64,000 nucleotides of DNA from Setophaga petechia (GCA_024362935.1 JANCRA010000060.1:1862501-1926500), one strand, 5' to 3'. Shown: positions 11,181 through 22,235, counted from the stretch's first letter. Numbers and translations are program-made. Notes: generated by a model not told the origin, from the sequence alone.

Positions 11181-11680
11181 AGCCGCCCCTCACTGTCACA
11201 CCTGCGGGATGGGGACAGGAGCCATCCTCACTGTCACACCTGTGGGACTGGGACAGGAGCCATCCTCGCTGTCACACCTGCGGGATGGGGACAGGAGCCA
11301 TCCTCACTGTCACACCTGTGGGACTGGGACAGGAGCCATCCTCGCTGTCACACCTGCGGGATGGGGACAGGAGCCGCCCCTCACTGTCACACCTGCGGGA
11401 TGGGGACAGGAGCCATCCTCACTGTCACACCTGTGGGACAGGGACAGGAGCCAACCTCATTGTCACACCTGCGGGATGGAGACAGGAGCCATCCTCGCTG
11501 TCACACCTGTGGGACAGGGACAGGAGCCGCCCCTCGCTGTCACACCTGCGGGATGGGGACAGGAGCCGCCCCTCGCTGTCACATCTGCAGGATGGGGACA
11601 GGAGCCATCCTCGCTGTCACACCTGCAGGATGGGGACAGGAACCGCCCCTTGCTGTCACACCTGCAGGATGGGGACAGTC
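11181..11680 (+). repeat. Minisatellite, about 38-bp unit, 13 copies
   Basis: Thirteen copies, by my count, of a unit containing 'tgtcacacctgcgggatggg' then 'gacaggagccatcctcgc'. Variants are ccatcctca / ccgcccctc and gcggg / gtggg. The unit is not a multiple of three, so frames rotate. The long open frame over it (11,037-12,239, +) continues into an unrelated repeat and is not a gene. Confidence 0.95.
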
Positions 11681-11917
11681 GTGCCTGGGTCCCCACACAT
11701 GTCCCCCCAAGGCAGGTGGCAGCAGTGCCCCTTTCCTGCCCCTTTCCTGCCCTTTCCCGGGAGCAGCTGGAGCTGAGCACAGAGCCCAGCACGGCTGGGG
11801 CAGCGCTGCCCCCCCACACTCCTCCAGCTGTGTGACAGGAGAGAGGAGCTGGGGAGACCCTAAATGCCCCCCAGGTGCCCCTCCACGGCCTGCCAGCCCT
11901 GGGTGTTGGGCAGGAGA

Positions 11918-12199
11918 GGTTTCAGGGAGGTTTCAGAGAGGTTTCAGAGAGGTTTCAGGGAGGTTTCAGAGAGGTTTCAGAGAGGTTTCAGGGAGGTTTC
12001 AGAGAGGTTTCAGAGAGGTTTCGGGGAGGTTTCAGAGAGGTTTCAGAGAGGTTTCAGAGAGGTTTCAGGGAGGTTTCAGAGAGGTTTCAGGGAGGTTTCA
12101 GGGAGGTTTCAGAGAGGTTTCAGGGAGGTTTCAGAGAGGTTTCAGAGAGGTGTCAGGGAGGTTTCAGGGAGGTTTCAGAGAGGTTTCAGGGAGGTTTCT
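11918..12199 (+). repeat. 11-bp minisatellite GGTTTCAGRGA, about 25 copies
   Basis: Head-to-tail ggtttcagaga and ggtttcaggga units, very homogeneous, with one ggtgtcaggga and one ggtttcgggga variant. The two unit types alternate without a simple higher-order period. The prime period keeps all plus frames open. Confidence 0.97.
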
Positions 12200-12499
12200 G
12201 GAGACCCCAAGGCCTGGAGCAGGACAAAGCCCTGGCTGAGGATGAGCCCAGGCATTCAGGGCTCCCTGTGCCTCTGTGCTGTGCCTCAGGAGAGCCAGCA
12301 CAGCCCCACCCTGAAGCCTCCTCAGCTCAAGGGGCTGCTGGGAAGGGCTGGAGCCACCAGCCAGGCCTCAGGCTCTGCTGCCCCCAGTCCCCAAGGCTGG
12401 CAGTTCCCGTGGGAAGCAGACCCTGCCGTGGCTCCTCGGGCATTGCCAGCAGGGAAAGGTGCTCTGCAGAGGCACTCAGAGCCCAAATTAGCCACTCTG

Positions 12500-12765
12500 G
12501 GCTCAGTCTGAGATTCTGACAGCGGATGCCAAATTTATTTCCAAACGCACTGTGGAAATGTCAGCGTGCTGGTCGGAAGGAATCGGGTACATGCTCCCTT
12601 TTAAATAGCACCAAGCATATGGGAGGAGGATGATTAGATTGCTTCCAAGCTGCCAAATTTCTTTGCTGCAGCTAAAAATCTTCTCCAAAATGTCCCAGCC
12701 CACAGTGTTTCTCAGCAATGGAGTCTGTGCCGAGGCTTTGCCATTGACAGTTGTGCTCTGAGCAG
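12500..12765. other. AT-richer island, candidate conserved non-coding element
   Basis: About 265 bp of balanced-composition, non-repetitive sequence between GC-rich blocks. It contains a MEF2-like gctaaaaatc, a homeodomain-like gatgattaga and a palindrome-like agcatatggg. No open frame fits an exon. It has the texture of a conserved enhancer, but conservation is untested. Confidence 0.35.
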
Positions 12766-12903
12766 GAAAACACAGCCCTGCCGAGCATCCCGGGGGTCCC
12801 ACTCCCCAGGGCTCTCCAAGGGGGGGCTCTGCCTCCTCTCAGAAGCTGGAGAAATTCCTCCCCTCCTGCCAACCCACCCTTCGTGAGGGAGCAGAGCTCC
12901 TGA

Positions 12904-12975
12904 TGTAGAATCCCAGAATATTTTGGGTTGGGAGGGACCTTAAAGCTTATCTAGCTCCAGCCCCTGCCATGTACA
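12904..12975 (-). mobile_element. CR1 LINE 3' terminus, short fragment
   Basis: 'gtagaatcccagaatatttt' and 'gggttgggagggaccttaaa' are the last ~70 bp of CR1 in reverse. The rest of the element is missing. Confidence 0.85.
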
Positions 12976-13140
12976 TCCTGTCCAGAGGGACAACAGCAGC
13001 CCAACAGTGGCAAACCAGGAGAGCAGGGAAAGCCCCTTCACCTCCCTGGGCTTCCATGGAAATGTGTCCTGCAGTGTCCCCAGCAGTGGGACCCAGTGCT
13101 CCAGCACAGGTCCCTGCAGCTCCCACCCTGACTCAGCTGG

Positions 13141-13188
13141 GTGACAGCACAGGTGACAGCAAAGGTGACAGCACAGGTGACAGCTCAG
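13141..13188 (+). repeat. 12-bp tandem repeat, four copies
   Basis: Four units of gtgacagcacag with single-base variants (aag, ctc). Confidence 0.85.
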
Positions 13189-14198
13189 GACAGAGCAGGG
13201 CATCCTCCACTGCCCAGGATGGGGCTCAGGCCTCCTGCTCAGTGGGGTGTGGGAGCAATGAGGGTGGGAGGAGATGGGACTGTGCTCTGGACTCCTTGCT
13301 CAACCCTGAATGTCCTGCCTGGGTCAAGACCCCCAGAGCCCAGAAATTCCAAGGCACTCCCTCCAGATCAGCCCACATCCCCCCTCAGCTCAGGGGGAAG
13401 CAATGGGAGCCACCAGAGCCCATTTCCCCAGGATCAGCAGCCCAAAGCACTGTGGTGTCCCTCAGCCCAGCCCCAGGAAAGGGGTGACCTTGGGATCACC
13501 CAAAACTTCCCTGCCCCATGGAGGGACTGAGGAGGGCATACTCAGCTGCTCTGGGCCTGGCAGGGGCGTTCTCCTCCCCATGGGTGACACTGAAGCTTCT
13601 GCAAGGAGCAGAGCGTGGTGGCCTTCCCGGGAAAGGAAATGACCAACACCCCCAAACCCAGGGATGGTTCCCTCTCCCACTCAGCCTGTGGGAATTCCCA
13701 CCTAGTCCTGTGGGAATTCCTGGTTCACTAAGGACCAGACACACACTGTCCCTCCAAAACCAACCTCCACCAGCCACCCTCACTCTCCCAGCAAGACCTG
13801 AGGGCACCAGGAGCCGTGTCCTGCCTTTGGATGTGGGACTGACCTGTGACACCTCGGGGCCCTTCCTCCTGCCAAACACCCAGCACGGATCACACACTGA
13901 TCTGCTGGATCCCAGACCCTGTCCTACACCTGCACTGCCTCCCCATAGTGCTCTCCATGCCCAGGATGCCAAGAAAGGCACTCAGTGATGCCAGCCATGC
14001 CAGCTGTGCCAGCCACCCTGTCCCTGCTCAGTGGGCCGGGGGAGGCAGCACTGGAAGGAGACAGAAGCCCCAAACCAGCAGGGAGCAGAGCATCACCTCC
14101 GCGGTCCCAGGGCAGAGCCCTGTCCTCGGGGCACGGTGCCCAGAGCGTCTCCACGGTCCCTCCTTGCAGGGAGGGGGTGCCAGAGGCAGGACTGGCCC
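13189..14198. other. GC-rich stretch without recognised gene
   Basis: Single-copy sequence leading into the G-rich array. A run at 13,985-14,035 is built from three loose copies of gccagccatgccagctgtg. No exon is recognised. Confidence 0.45.
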
Positions 14199-15042
14199 AG
14201 GGTGTGGGGCCGGGACAGGGCAGGGTGTGGGGCCGGGGCAGGGCAGGGTGTGGGGCTGGGGCAGGGCAGGGTGTGGGGCCGGGCAGGGCAGGGTGTGGGG
14301 CCGGGCAGGGCAGGGTGTGGGGCAGGGGCAGGGTGTGGGGCAGGGGCAGGGCAGGGTGTGGGGCCGGGACAGGGCAGGGTGTGGGGCAGGGGCAGGGCAG
14401 GGTGTGGGGCCGGGCAGGGCAGGGTGTGGGGCAGGGGCAGGGCAGGGTGTGGGGTCGGGCAGGGCAGGGTGTGGGGCAGGGGCAAGGCAGGGTGTGGGGC
14501 CGGGGCAGGGCAGGGTGTGGGGCAGGGGCAGGGCAGGGTGTGGGGCCGGGCAGGGCAGGGTGTGGGGCAGGGGCAGGGCAGGGTGTGGGGCCGGGCAGGG
14601 CAGGGTGTGGGGCAGGGGCAGGGCAGGGCAGGGTGTGGGGCCGGGCAGGGCAGGGCAGGGTGTGGGGCCGGGGCAGGGCAGGGCAGGGTGTGGGGCCGGG
14701 CAGGGCAGGGCAGGGTGTGGGGCCGGGCCAGGGCAAGGCAGGGTGTGGGGCCGGGCAGGGCAGGGCAGGGTGTGGGGCCGGGGCAGGGCAGGGCAGGGTG
14801 TGGGGCCGGGGCAGGGTGTGGGGCGGGGCAGGGCAGGGTGTGGGGCCGGGCAGGGCAGGGTGTGGGGCCGGGGCAGGGTGTGGGGCAGGGGCAGGGCAGG
14901 GTGTGGGGCCGGGGCAGGGCAGGGCAGGGTGTGGGGCCGGGCAGGGCAGGGTGTGGGGCCGGGGCAGGGTGTGGGGCCGGGCAGGGCAGGGTGTGGGGCC
15001 GGGGCAGGGTGTGGGGCAGGGGCAGGGCAGGGTGTGGGGCCC
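14199..15042 (+). repeat. G-rich minisatellite, about 37 copies, strong G-quadruplex potential
   Basis: The unit is gggcagggcagggtgtgggg with ccggggca or caggggca linkers. By my count gtgtgggg occurs about 37 times in 844 bp. Every unit satisfies the G3+ N1-7 quadruplex rule on the plus strand. Unit length varies by blocks of 5 bp (extra gggca). Open frames of 400-650 codons on both strands (VWGRGRAGCGAG / PHTLPCPAP repeats) come from the array. Confidence 0.97.
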
Positions 15043-15115
15043 AGCCCGTGGGGGCGCAGCCGCTGCCGGCTCCGCTCGCTGCCCACGCTGCCGCGTGGCG
15101 GGTGGGAGGTTTCCT
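15043..15115. promoter_or_regulatory. Short CpG-dense segment beside the G-rich array
   Basis: 'gggggcgcagccgctgccgg', ctccgctcgctgccc and 'acgctgccgcgtggcgggtg' hold more than ten CpGs in about 70 bp. It is too short for a CpG island by the usual length rule. It may be a minor promoter or a remnant of an older, unmutated array edge. Confidence 0.2.
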
Positions 15116-16456
15116 CTGCATTGCAAATCCTTCTGTGTGAGTGCTGCAGTGCTGCTTGGGAGGAAAACAACTCCTCTGGAGCGAGCCCAGGGGTCTGGAG
15201 CAGCACCAGCACCTCCTCATGCCCCAGGCAGGCCTTGGTTCCCTTCCCAGGGTGCCTGGCTCGGGAGATAAAGCCAAAGCTTCCCTGGCAGGCAGCCTGG
15301 CGGGAGCAGCACCAGCCGTTCCCATTTCCCTGTGCTTGTCTCTGGCACAGACAGCCCCAGCTGAGCTCTCCCTCCAGACTTGGGAAGTGGGAGGAGGAGG
15401 AGAAGGCAGAGGGAAGAAGGCTCCCTGGTCTGTGGCAGCTGGCTGGAAGCAGGACAAGGGCTTTGGGAAGGGCAGAGCATCCCTGGGAGCACGGGCCAGG
15501 TGCTGCGGGTACTCTGGGCCACGGGGACACGGATCCAGGTCTGGGGGAAGCTGGACTGGGGGTGGGGGGATCTGTTCCATTTTGGCATCTGCTGTTGGGC
15601 AGGGCAGGGTCGGTGCTGAGCCCCAGGAGCAGGGCTGCCCCTTCCCAGAGCTGTGATTCCATGCTGGAAGCCATCCACTGCCAATCCCAGCCTGCTGATG
15701 CATCCCCACACTGCCAGCCCCTGGCAGCTCATTCTCCTCCCAGACTCATGGCACTGCTGGGATGGGGAGATCTTCCCAGAACCCACGGAGAAACAACCCC
15801 CACATCTGCTGGTGCATGAGATCCCTCATTACCAGGGGTTTGGGAGCCACCCAAATGTTTGGCACAACACTCTGTGTTCCAGGAACACAGAGACTGGATT
15901 TGTGTTCCCCAGGGACTGGAGGATGGAGGAATCCAGGGACGGCATCCTCCTTTCCAAGGGACAAGTTTTCAGGGGATTCAGCCCAGGGCAGGAGCACTGC
16001 CAAGCCCAGATTCAAGAAATGCAGGGAGCCCCTCAGGAGATCTGCCCCTAAAGTCCATGGCTCTTCCTGCTCTGGGCACTGGGACTGAGCAAAGGGGATG
16101 CAGGGAGGGAGGGGGTGCCTCTCACAAGGGACAGAAAATTCCTGTAGGCTTGGCCCAGCCCACCCATTCTGACTGGGAATGTTCATGCTGATGAGAGCTG
16201 AGGAGGAGGAAGACTAAAACATCAAACCCTAAAAAACAAGGGACAGCAACCCCTGGTAGCAGAGCCGTGTCTGGGGCAGGGTCCTGGGGAGGATTCCAGG
16301 CACCAAAGCCTTTGGGATGAAGCCCTGAGGGATGAGTGGGGTCGGATCCACCTGCCCTCAGTGGAGTCTGTGGGTCTGGCTCTGCCCCATCATCCCACCA
16401 CAGCATCCACCACCACACCTTTCTGGATTCAGGCAGCACTTTAGGATAAATCCCTT
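15116..16456. other. GC-rich stretch without recognised gene
   Basis: Single-copy, moderately GC-rich. The part 15,830-15,960 is duplicated loosely within itself (ggaacacagagactgg, gtgttccccaggga). No exon was identified. Confidence 0.45.
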
Positions 16457-16989
16457 CATCCATCATCCATCCATCCATCCATCCATCCAGCTATCCATCC
16501 ATCCATCTTCCATCCATCCATCCTCCATCCATCCATCCATCCATCCATCCATCCATCCATCCTTCCATCCATCATCCATCCATCCATCATCCATCCATCC
16601 ATCCATCCATCATCCATCCATCCATCCATCCATCCATCCATCATCCATCCATCATCCATCCATCATCCATCCATCCATCCATCATCCATCCATCCATCCA
16701 TCCATCCATCCATCCATCCATCATCCATCCATCATCCATCCATCATCCATCCATCCATCCATCCATCCATCCATCCATCCATCCATCATCCATCCATCCA
16801 TCCATCCATCATCCATCCATCCATCCATCCATCCATCCTTCCTTCCTTCCTTCCTTCCTTCCTTCCTTCCATCCATCCATCCATCCATCCATCCATCATC
16901 CATCCATCATCCATCCATCCATCCATCCATCCTTCCTTCCTTCCTTCCTTCCATCCATCCATCCATCCATCATCCATCCATCCATCCAT
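16457..16989 (+). repeat. (CCAT)n compound array with (CCTT)n blocks
   Basis: About 530 bp of CCAT units with frequent CATCATCC phase shifts and two embedded CCTT runs (16,837-16,870 and 16,930-16,953). It is the largest of three related arrays in the window. Isoleucine-histidine-proline-serine frames on plus and tryptophan-methionine-aspartate frames on minus are by-products. Confidence 0.97.
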
Positions 16990-17544
16990 TCCTGCCTCTG
17001 TTCTCCAGCCATCTCTCTGTCCAGTTTCCTCTTTTATCTCCACACAACCCAAGTCCATTGTCTTTCTGGATCTCTGCCTATTCCAGAGAATCTCCATTTA
17101 TCCCCTCCCCAGTGCCCAGGGGTTTTTCCCAGGTGTGACTCCTGCTTTGGCTTCAGCCAAGAGATGGATCAGCAGCACTTTGCTTGCACAGACCCTGCTC
17201 AGATAGCGTGGCCCAGGCCACAGACACCAACCTTTAACATCCACCCTGGCCTTTCCCAGTCCCCAGAGCAGGAAATCCACCATTCCCACCCAGGGGTATC
17301 CCAGGGCATGGGCAGGGCAGGAGCACATCCCACAGCCCTGGCCTGACCCTTGAGCAACACAAGCAAAGCCATCCCAGGGCTCTTGTACCCTCTCATCCCA
17401 GGTGGAGAGGAATTGGAGAGGGATTGGAGAGGGATCACCACTCTCCTGGTCAGGAGCAACAGGAGAGGATGAAAGGAATTGAGGAGAGAGGCTGGGGGGC
17501 ACAGAAGAAAGAGCTGGGCACACACATGCTGGAGGCATATGTGG
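16990..17544. other. Unique stretch, no gene recognised
   Basis: Moderate GC with pyrimidine-rich text beside the array. Nothing resembling an exon, RNA gene or known mobile element was seen. Confidence 0.45.
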
Positions 17545-17740
17545 AGTTTTTTCCCTCACCCTTTTCTTACAGGATAGAGAAAGGAAAAAAAAAAAAGAAG
17601 GAAAAAAATAGCAAAATAAAGCAAACCCAACAACTCCAATTTCTCTCTTAATGAATAAATGAAATGCGTCCCAAGAGGCAATTAAGCGCTTCGAACCAAA
17701 CATGTGTCACATACATTAAAAAAACAGCCCAGAGAGAAAT
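17545..17740. other. AT-rich island, candidate conserved non-coding element
   Basis: Contains two poly(A/G) runs (near 17,584 and 17,603) followed by non-repetitive 'aagaggcaattaagcgcttc' and 'aaacatgtgtcacatacatt'. The second part has a CAATTAA homeodomain core beside the palindrome aagcgctt, and an acatgtgtcacat near-palindrome. Such text is typical of conserved enhancers; not verified. Confidence 0.35.
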
Positions 17741-18530
17741 CCAGCAGCTGCAGTGAAGGGAAGGAGGCAGCTGATGACTGCTGGGGGCAGGGACTGGGGC
17801 TGCTGCTGCTCCCACCGTGGTGTTTGGGTCCCCTGGGGGACCCCCCAATACCCAGGGGCATTCTCAGAGGTTTCTCCCACCCTGATAACCTCCCTGTCCT
17901 GTGAACCTTTCACCATTGTGCCCCATGGGGACTGGCACCATTTGCTCCCAGGTCTTCCCACATCCCAAAGCAAGTTTTGTCTCTTGATGTCACCCCCAGG
18001 GAACACCCAAACCCAGCCGACCTCCTGTCCTTGTCCCTGTACCTGGTGCTGCCCAGAGTGTGGCTGTGTCCCAGCCTTCACCAGGCACTGCCCAGCTGGC
18101 ACTGCTGGGAGGAGGAGGAGAAGGGCTGAGGAAGGCATTCCTGCCATACAGAGGGGCTGTGATTGGGTTGGGCAGGGCCTGTATCCTCACCCCAGCACAG
18201 CAGCCACCCCATGGCTGGGTGTCTGACCTCCATCCTCACCCCCAAATCTCCTTCACATCCCTGCGCCACTGCCAGAGCCTTGATATTGGGAGAGCCCTCC
18301 AGAATCCAGCCTGCAGAGCTCTTCTTCCAGATCGGCCCAGAAGGCCACAAAACCTCCCTTTGATTGGCCCAAAGAGGGGCAAAGACCTCAGCTTGGCCAA
18401 AACTCCCATGGATCATCCTGTGACACAACTCCCAGCAGCAGCTGCAGCGAGGAGGCGCCGTGCTGGGAGCACCTGAGCTCCCCACACTGAGAACTCTGGG
18501 ATGCTCTGCTTTACTTCTGGGGGGTGGCAC
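17741..18530. other. GC-rich stretch without recognised gene
   Basis: Nothing beyond ordinary single-copy sequence was seen. A 138-codon open frame at 18,060-18,476 (+) has no domain I recognise. Confidence 0.45.
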
Positions 18531-18590
18531 AGCAGGACAGGGCACCCAGAGCAGGACAGGGCAGCCAGAGCAGGACAGGGCACACCCAGC
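18531..18590 (+). repeat. 20-bp tandem repeat, about three copies
   Basis: Units of gcaggacagggcacccaga with minor changes (cagccaga, cacaccca). Confidence 0.85.
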
Positions 18591-19081
18591 AGCTCCTGCA
18601 GCACTCCCAGCCTTTGGGCTCCCATAGCTGCTCCAGGCTCTGAAGGACAATCCCCTGACACGCTCTGGATGCTCACTGGGGTTTCTGCCCATCATCTCCC
18701 CTTGGGAGGCCAAACCCAGACTCTTTGAGTGTTTGGGTGGGCTGGGCTGATGGAGCTGGTGTCACTTCTGGAACACACCAGGAGATCTTCCCTGATGTGG
18801 GAAAGCCATGGGATTTACTCCTCTGCAGTTCTGCCCTGTGTGTTCACCCTGCCTGTGCTTCCAGAACACGTCCCTTCCCCATGGACCAGCAGCTGCACAG
18901 CTCTGCCCCAGCCCAGAGCCCTGTCCTCTCCTGGGCTGGCACGTTCCTGCAGGAGCCTCCTTCCCTGGCCAGTCAGAGTACTGAGCCTCTGCCCCCTGCT
19001 CGTGCCCAGCGTGCCCACAGCGAGCCCAGAGCTCGGGGGCACATCCCAGGCTGAGGGTGCAGAGCCCCGGGCAAAGCACGG

Positions 19082-19133
19082 CCAGGGAGCCCCAGGGAGC
19101 CCCAGGCAGCCCCAGGCAGCCCCAGGCAGCCCA
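19082..19133 (+). repeat. 10-11 bp repeat of CCCAGGCAGC type
   Basis: Five units of gccccagggag / gccccaggca in a row. Confidence 0.85.
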
Positions 19134-19519
19134 TGCTGGGCTGTGGCTCTGCTCCCCACCTGGCTCATGGCTCATGGTTGGATCTCCCTGTGGGCTCCTC
19201 TCCTGCCCCAGGGACGCCTGCAACAGTGCCCTGCAGTGCCCACAGCACTGTCCCCAAAGTCCTGCCCCGAGCACTCCAGCCACCGTGTCCCACGATGGGG
19301 CACTGCCAGCACCTCACAGCAGCTCAGCCCTGTCCCCTTAACAGCCCTGTGCCCCTGCCCTGCCAGCAGCGCCTCTGCTGCCACACTGGGCAGAGAGCAG
19401 CGCCCCACGAGAGGACACAACCCCAGCGCCCACAGCCTCCTCGTGCCCCTCACCTCCGGAACCCCCGGAGCCACCCCCTGTCCCCAAAGTCCTGCCCCGA
19501 GCACTCACGGGCTGGGCGT

Positions 19520-19640
19520 GGCTCTCCCGGGTGGCACAGCTGCTGCAGGTGGCACAGCTCTCGTGGGTGGCACAGCTCTCCTGGGTGGCACGGCTCTCCT
19601 GGGTGGCACAGCTCTCCTGGGTGGCACGGCTGCTGCAGGA
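19520..19640 (+). repeat. 18-bp minisatellite GGGTGGCACAGCTCTCCT
   Basis: Six to seven copies of gggtggcacagctctcct. Alternate cagct/cggct units in the central part suggest a 36-bp dimer. Confidence 0.9.
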
Positions 19641-19789
19641 CGCTGCCGTCATCCGCGGCGGGCAGGGGGACGCTGGTGGCCCATGTGCCGGCTGTGGGTG
19701 GTGGCAGCTCGGGCTGAGGAGGGACAATGCACACGTGAGCCCAGGGAGCTGTGGGTGCACCCCAGGGTCTGCCCTGCCTCAGAGCACAG

Positions 19790-20240
19790 AGCTGTTGAGG
19801 AGGGAAGGACCTGCTGGGTCACTAAATCCAGCCAGCACTGCCATCATGTTCACCTCCGTCCCCAGGTGCCACTCGTTTTTTGAGCACTTCCAAGGACAGT
19901 GACTCCACCACTGCCCTGGGCAGCTGTGCCAGTGCCTGAGCACCCTTCCCACGAAGGGTGGGAAGAAGAAATTTTCTTCTTCCCACGAAGAAATTTTCCT
20001 AAATACCCAAACTAAACGTCCCCTGGCACAGCTTGAGACCATTTCCTCTCATCCTGTTCCCTGGGGCACAGCCCAAACCCCACCTGGCTGTCCCCTCCTG
20101 TCAGGAGCTGTGCAGAGCCAGAAGGGCCCCCCTGAGCCTCCTTTTCTCCAGGCTCAGCCCCTTCCCAGCTCCCTCAGCTGCTCCTGGTGCTCCAGCCCCT
20201 TCCCCAGCCCCGTTCCCTTCTCCGGACTCTGGTTGTGAGG
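19790..20240 (-). mobile_element. CR1 LINE 3' region
   Basis: Reverse CR1 with the marker order 'ttttttgagcacttccaagg', 'actgccctgggcagctgtgc', 'acgaagaaattttcctaaat', 'cctggcacagcttgagacca', 'tttctccaggctcagcccct' and 'agctccctcagctgctcctg'. It extends further 5' than most copies here. A 34-bp palindromic insertion sits inside it at about 19,953-19,990. Confidence 0.93.
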
Positions 20241-20429
20241 AGCCCAAACCAACCTGGGGCTCCAAAGAGCTGCTCTCAGCAGTTTGAGGAGAAATGGGGT
20301 TCAAGGCTTGAGAAGAGCCAGAGATGGCACCAAGAAGGGCAGGGCAGCTCCCTGCTGCTCTCTGCCAGCCTGGCTGCCGCAGCAGGGACAGGCACATCTG
20401 TCCTCCCCATGCACTTCCCAAAGAGCAGC

Positions 20430-20545
20430 TTACACCCGGATCAGATTAGGGGAAGAAAACTGCATTGCAATAAATCCAGGGAGGGAACTGGCTGCCGGGC
20501 CTTTAATCTGAGAGGAGCCTTCAAGATAAGAGCATTAGGAGGGGA
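20430..20545. other. AT-richer island, candidate conserved non-coding element
   Basis: Non-repetitive text with 'cggatcagattaggggaag', 'actgcattgcaataaatcca' (CEBP-like TGCAATA) and aagataagag (GATA-type core). No match to repeats I know. Regulatory status is inferred only from texture. Confidence 0.3.
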
Positions 20546-21344
20546 TGAAGCAGTCTTGGTGCAGGGATGGTGGGGCCGGTCCCTTGTCTGGGATTTGGCA
20601 GAGGGAGACGGCTGTGCCATGCCCTGGCACCCGGGAGGGTCCTGCCACACATCCTGCCACACCTGAGCAGCTCTTCATGGCTGCAGGACAGGGCACAGCA
20701 CTCAGAGCACTGCTGCAAAGGGCAGGAGCTGGAATCCCAAGTGGGATGGACAGCACTGTGCTCAGTGGGACACCTGGGGCAGGTGGGATGTGTCCTACAG
20801 GCCCCCCTTCCATGAGGGGACCAGCCCCGAGTGCCCCTCAGCCCCAAGCAGCCACGGGATCCCTTCTCTGGAAATCCCTGTCTGGAGCGTGGGCAGGGGG
20901 CACAGTGCACATGGCAGGGCTCTGCTCCTCCCCAGAGCCATCCTCCCCTGGTGCCTCCAGCCCAGCCCAGCCCGGGGATGGGATGGGACAGGAGCTGCTC
21001 CACAGGGCAGGAGGGAGCTGCCTGCTCTCCAGCTCGCTCTGTGGGACAGGCAGGCACCTTCCTCGTGTGCCTGTAGAGAGAATCCCCACAGCAGCACTGG
21101 GGGACAGGGAAGGGGAAGGGTCCCCCTGCATCCCCGGGAAGGAGGAGGGGAGCTGCCTGCTCCCACCCCCTGCAGGAGCCCCCGGGATGGGCTCAGTGCT
21201 CAGAGCTCAGGGAAGGCCTCCCCTGACAGGGGCAGGACCGCTGGGCACCAGAGGGGGCCGGGGAGGAGGGGACAGCGGCTGGGGCGGCCCCTCCTGTGCT
21301 CTGCCAGCTCAGCCAGAGATGGATGGAACCGGCCCTGCAGCCTC
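20546..21344. other. GC-rich stretch without recognised gene
   Basis: Single-copy. A 269-codon open frame (20,545-21,354, +) spans most of it but overlaps equally long minus-strand frames and has no domain pattern. Confidence 0.45.
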
Positions 21345-21545
21345 GTGTAAGTAATTGAGGGAAGAACATTTGTAAGGCAGGAGACAGCTGGATTAAAAAG
21401 GTGATGCCCAAAAAGCAAATGAAAAGAGAATCACTGATGATGGATGGGAAGGCAGTGCCTGAGTCCAGCTTCTCCCTGGATGCACTGGTGAGCAGCAGCA
21501 TGGCAAGGTGAGCTGAGATCAAACCACAGCAGAAACCTGAGCAGC
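21345..21545. other. Moderately AT-rich unique island
   Basis: Begins 'tgtaagtaattgagggaaga' and includes 'aaaaggtgatgcccaaaaag'. It lies directly left of a CR1 copy. Candidate non-coding element, not verified. Confidence 0.25.
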
Positions 21546-21556
21546 CATGGGGGCTT

Positions 21557-21975
21557 GGAATCACAGATAAATAAAGGTTGGAAAATCCCTCTAAGGTCAT
21601 TGAATCCAGCCCTTAACCCAGCACTGCCAAGGCCACCACTAACCCATGGCCCCAGGTGCCACAGCCACACAGCTTTTGAACACTTCCCAGGGATGGTGAC
21701 TCCACCACTGCCCTGGGCAGCTGTGCCAGTGCCTGAGCACCCTTCCCATGAAGAAATTTTCCATATTATCCAATCTAAACCTCCTCTGGTGCAACTGGAG
21801 GCCATTTTCTCTCATCCTGTCCCTGTTCCCTGGAGCACAGCCCAATCCCCCCCTGGCTGTCCCCTCCTGGCAGGAGCTGTGCAGAGCCAGAAGGGCCCCC
21901 TGAGCCTCCTTTTCTCCAGGCTGAGCCCCTTCCCAGCTTCCTCAGCTGCTTCTGGACCCTTCCCAGGCTCATCCC
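21557..21975 (-). mobile_element. CR1 LINE 3' region
   Basis: Begins 'ggaatcacagataaataaag' and follows the same subfamily as the copy at 19,790 through 'cccttaacccagcactgcca', 'atgaagaaattttccatatt', 'ccttttctccaggctgagcc' and 'agcttcctcagctgcttctg'. It lacks the palindromic insertion found in that copy. Confidence 0.95.
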
Positions 21976-22104
21976 CCCCCCTGGCTGCAGGGGCTGTGCC
22001 TGTGGAGAGGTGTCCAGGTGCCAGTGCTGCCTCCCCGGAGATGCCTCTTCCCCTGCCCTGCCAGGGCCTGCCCCTGCCCCCAAAGAGCTCCCAAACATCT
22101 GCCG

Positions 22105-22235
22105 AGTGTTCCCTGAGGCTCTGCAGCTTGCTTTGCTAATTGCTGCTGATCAGATGCTTCCTTGGCAAGGTAGGAAAGACATTTGGGTCAGACAAAAGTA
22201 AATTGAATTTGTAAGACAGAAGAACTCCCAATTGG
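22105..22235. other. AT-richer island, candidate conserved non-coding element
   Basis: Contains 'gctttgctaattgctgctga', 'tcagatgcttccttggcaag' (NFI-like half site TTGGCA) and 'aaaagtaaattgaatttgta'. Non-repetitive. Inference from texture only. Confidence 0.3.

Noticed and set aside
11037..12239. 400-codon frame with two repeat types
   Set aside because: It joins two unrelated minisatellites (38-bp and 11-bp units), so continuity is fortuitous.
13846..15819. 657-codon plus frame and 400-548 codon minus frames
   Set aside because: They are translations of the G-rich minisatellite and its edges. All frames of both strands are open there.
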